Shown here: piece by piece, positions 60,993 through 64,000 of the stretch
Position numbering within the stretch: the first letter of the stretch is position 1
How the letters are laid out: the number at the start of each line of letters is the position of its first letter
From: Apostichopus japonicus
Lineage: Eukaryota > Echinodermata > Holothuroidea > Aspidochirotida > Stichopodidae
Direction of reading: 5' to 3'
NCBI RefSeq assembly: GCF_037975245.1
Contig: NC_092576.1
Span: 44,509,111-44,573,110 of the forward strand
Length of the DNA stretch: 64,000 bases
Program-made: the position numbers and the translations under genes
Notes under the pieces: generated by a model
Seen by the model: only the letters and a program-made list of their open reading frames with translations
What the model was told of the DNA's origin: nothing
Database searches by the model: none

Positions 60993-61195
60993 ATGTTTGA
61001 TTTTGTTTTATTTTATTCAGCAAATTATCATTCTTCATCTACATACACAAATTGCACATATAGAGAAACATTTAAAATACAAGATGGAAATAAACTTAAA
61101 TGCATTAAAAAGAAAATAACATGCCAAGGATAACCCTTTGAGCTAAAAGCTTATTTCCAAAGGGGTCCTTAGGTTACGTTACGTTCACTAACTTA

Positions 61196-61410
61196 GGAGC
61201 ATAGGCGTAGAAGCCCAATTTGATTTGGTGGGGGAGGGTGGGGGGGCTGTAACGACTTGCCCGAAAAATGTAACACAAATTTTCTCCTCGCCTTGCGCGC
61301 GTTTAACAGGTTAATGTGCATATTATATGCATCGGTTATTACATCGCAGGCCAATAACATACAATCAGTTGCCGGGATGCGAAATTCTTTTTCCCAACAG
61401 GTTTGCAATT
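61196..61410 (-). mobile_element. Second copy of the element nested at 49735-50425
   Basis: On the minus strand the region runs from an ACDVITDA-encoding part through GGGCAAGTCG and a C-rich tract to GCTTCTACGCCTATG. It matches 50300-50425. The terminal GGCGTAG resembles the MITE ends. Other boundaries are unclear. Confidence 0.5.
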
Positions 61411-61569
61411 ACGGAGTTTTCAGCCAAACAGATTGCTCGTGAAGTCAGCATCAATAACGACCATCGCTTGGAAGTTCGAAGGCATACACTGAGTTACACA
61501 CTGACACAAGTCTTGTTACGCGGTTTCCCTGCAAACGCCCTAACTTTACTTTTAATGCTTGGATAACAT

Positions 61570-62555
61570 GTTGACCTTACTTATGATACATACGCTACAT
61601 TCTATCGGGTTCGTGTTTACGTCATCCAAGATTCGTCAGCCGTTCTATTGAAATCAGAATTCGTTTCGTGGAATGGGTAGGCCTACACCAAAATCAACTT
61701 CACGACGCGGGTACAGTCTTGAATGAATATACGCAAAACAGTATAGTGTACAGTATGATATATTTCCGTCACTGCACTGTGTAGCATGGTGGGCTCATAA
61801 TTGACGCACTTAAGGATTTGATCAACGATGTCTATCAAGGAAAAATCCAAATCACTCAACTGTATGTGTTTTTCATATGAGTAGTTCCTCAGAAATGTTA
61901 TGATCTCAACATATTTAAGGTTCTGTGCTTATGAACCGTACAATTGAGCAGAATTTGACCACAAAATGTCTGCCGTGTCAAGTTCTTTCATACCCCTAAA
62001 TTGACACATGCGTCGATAAGGTAGCTGTAGTGTAGGCCTTAGTATACATCCATTGACTTTAGATGCTGTTTGCTATGCTCTGAGCCTCTAAGCTCAGACA
62101 GGTCAGGTCCCAGAGAGTATGTTTTCATATTGAGGTAATGTTGGTTATTTTTAGGGTGTAAGATTTCCAAATGCCCCAAAAACGTGCAAATCTAGGGGGA
62201 GGGTGTTGAAAGCTTAAAAAATACCACAATTTGATCAGCAAATATAGCTGAAATGGATGCAGACATTTTGATAACCTCGAAGTGAAGTTTTCCATTGTTA
62301 TGACGTAACTTTTCCGACCAATCATGAGCGATTATTTACACACAATTGCAAACCTGTTTGGGAAAAAAAAATCGCTACCCTTTCATATTTGTTATAATTA
62401 TTGGGGAAGTCGTTACAAAAATAATGATTATAATAATATAAGTTTAGCCATTGAAAAACACAATGCAAATTATTTTTCATTCAGTAGGTGCCCGAAAAAT
62501 TATCGGCATATTGCCCGAATTTTCGCAAAAATATTATTAATTTTAGGTTTACAGT
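61570..62555. other. No gene seen
   Basis: AT-rich. It contains the small hairpin CTGAGCCTCTAAGCTCAG near 62080 and nothing else that I can support. Confidence 0.4.
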
Positions 62556-62559
62556 CTTG

Positions 62560-62899
62560 TTCAGGGCCAAGGCCTTCTCACACAACTTTACAACTTAACC
62601 CTGGTCATTGGTAACTTGTCACACCTACACACCATAGTGTGCACAACTCAATCAATCTCTCTTGGGGCACCACAGTGCACTACAACCACGTGTCCCCCGG
62701 GGGACTTCCCATAGGGTGCAGCCACAAACCGGCGCACACAACTACAAGTTACCTCGCAAGTCCCCATTTATACACCTGAGTGAAGAGAGGCAATGGAGAT
62801 AAAGTGCCAAGGACACAACGTATTGATCTGGCCAGGGCTCGAACCTGTAATCCTTGGATCACAAGTCCACTGCCTTAACCACTTGACCACAACGCCCTC
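62560..62899 (-). mobile_element. tRNA-derived SINE, second family
   Basis: On the minus strand the head reads GGCGTTGTGGTCAAGTGG (A box) and GGTTCGAGCCC (B box, 62835-62845), a Ser/Leu-like tRNA ancestor. The body contains GTCCCCCGGGGGAC (62692-62705, a perfect palindrome) and continues to about 62560 (GAAGGCCTTGGCCCTGAAC). The body sequence is unrelated to the SINE at 59790. The 3' boundary is approximate. Confidence 0.75.
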
Positions 62900-62960
62900 A
62901 AATATTTATAGGTAGGGAGGGGTGCAGCCCCCTAGCCCCCACTCCCGCCTCCTACGCATT
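62900..62960. mobile_element. Isolated MITE-like end
   Basis: GGGGTGCAGCCCCCTAGCCCCC followed by CCGCCTCCTACGC resembles the GGCGTAG-type ends, in inverted orientation, seen at 49735 and 61196. Confidence 0.35.
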
Positions 62961-63204
62961 TGCTTAGGAGTAGCAGTATACGTACAGATTGTAACATATT
63001 GGCCTACGTACACGATACGTGAATATACGTACTGTATACTGTACGGTCTAACTAGATTATGATACAATAATACTTCTCGCTCACTGCACCTCGCTTGTAT
63101 CAATCATCCGACCACAGAGTCAAGCTTAGTTTAAAGATTAAGCCGCGAACTAAAAAATGCCGGACAAGTTCATTCCTCTCCATCTTTGAAATAAAGATGT
63201 ATCC

Positions 63205-63815
63205 CGCAGTATATCACGTAGACTCGCTTACGTTAGACAAGTGATAACATCATATCACATAATAAATACACGCACGTACGTACGTAGGCCTATATTCGTT
63301 ATAATTATCACAAACGTAAGTAATGATATCACGTACTTACGTGTTATTTATTACATACGTACGTAATTATACTACGTACGTACGTAATATTATCACGTTT
63401 GTACGTGATAAATATCACGTACGTGCGCCCGCTTACGTTAGACAAGTGTTTACGTAGGTTATGTCACATACTTAAATCACGTACGAACGTACGTAGGCCT
63501 ACATTCGTTATAACTATAACGTAAATACGTTATAATATCAAGTACGTACGTGATATTTATTACGTAGGTACGTAATAATACTACGTACGTAATATTATCA
63601 CGTACGTACGTGAAGGATATCACGTTAGTACGCACGCTTACATTAGACAAGTGTTAACATAGGTTATGTCACATAATAAAAAAAACACATACGTACGTAC
63701 TTACGTATGCCTATATTCGTGTGTTATAATATCACGTATTTAATATTAGTACGTATGTGTACACGTATATTACGTACGGAATGTTTTTACGAACGTATGT
63801 ACGTAATAATATTTT
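63205..63815. repeat. 205-bp tandem array rich in ACGTACGT palindromes
   Basis: Three units have GACAAGTG at 63236, 63441 and 63646, exactly 205 bp apart. Each holds CGCTTACGTTAGACAAGTGT, GTAGGCCTATATTCGTTATA and several CGTACGTACGT blocks inside TATCACGTACGTACGTGATA-like palindromes. CpG is frequent here, unlike in the surrounding AT-rich DNA. Confidence 0.9.
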
Positions 63816-64000
63816 TTTTACCGTCTAGAGCTTCGTAGTCTTGTTTTTATCTCAGCAACAAACATTTTATGTGCATGCAGGGCGTTCATGAACCGTATCG
63901 ACATGATTTTTGAGGGGGTGGAGAAGGGGGGGGGTTAAGGGTCGATTTCGATATCAAGTAGCTTTGCTGAGACGAATATCAATGTGTCATTGAAAGCAGA

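Noticed and set aside
62701-62710. NF-kB-like GGGACTTCCC
   Set aside because: It lies inside the SINE body next to a GTCCCCCGGGGGAC palindrome; one motif match without other support.

Overview
The window looks like nuclear DNA of a marine invertebrate animal. An echinoderm or another deuterostome is my best guess, but the species is not decided by the sequence. The grounds are GT-AG introns of several kilobases, tRNA-derived SINEs, many short DNA transposons with terminal inverted repeats, several unrelated tandem-repeat families, and sparse coding. There are no bacterial-style gene clusters, operons or ribosome binding sites. True coding content is small, and most short ORFs are chance or lie in repeats.

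Layout. At 1-4260 lies one very long intronless ORF, open at the left edge. It encodes a PHD finger, a ubiquitin-specific protease (USP), a zinc-binding segment, a MULE-like DDE transposase and a C-terminal Ulp1/SENP-type SUMO protease. This is the most striking item: a transposase-like protein fused to two different deconjugating peptidases, both with intact catalytic residues. A 7-kb satellite array (about 4.32-11.35 kb) starts just after its stop codon. It is built from two related ~250-bp monomers, arranged first as AAB trimers and then as AB dimers. At 11.6-17.3 kb are spliced but frame-disrupted exons of a probable decaying gene, with a complete 1180-bp hAT-type element in one intron. 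From 18 to 24 kb come a repeat carrying nuclear-receptor DR1 motifs, a 210-bp tandem array, a 50-bp array and a 520-bp hAT-type MITE.

From about 28 to 47 kb (or 26-48.4 kb) a minus-strand gene can be assembled from four short exons with strong splice sites and fully matching phases. Its 11-kb intron holds a complete two-exon minus-strand gene (36.76-38.68 kb, 334 aa, two Cys/His modules), a diverged 0.45-kb tandem duplication, a triple CRE repeat and a 2.4-kb GGGGCAGCTATAC-type minisatellite.

From 49 to 55.6 kb is a nest of transposons. Two copies of one element share 16-bp terminal inverted repeats and have 5-bp target duplications, with smaller 8-bp-TSD MITEs inserted in them. After this come an inverted copy of the DR1 repeat (56.8-57.9 kb), a 143-bp tandem array interrupted by a SINE, a second SINE on the minus strand, and an ACGTACGT-rich 205-bp array at the right end.

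The genes do not form a visible pathway. The window reads as host introns colonised by mobile DNA, plus one potentially intact and unusual transposase-peptidase fusion.
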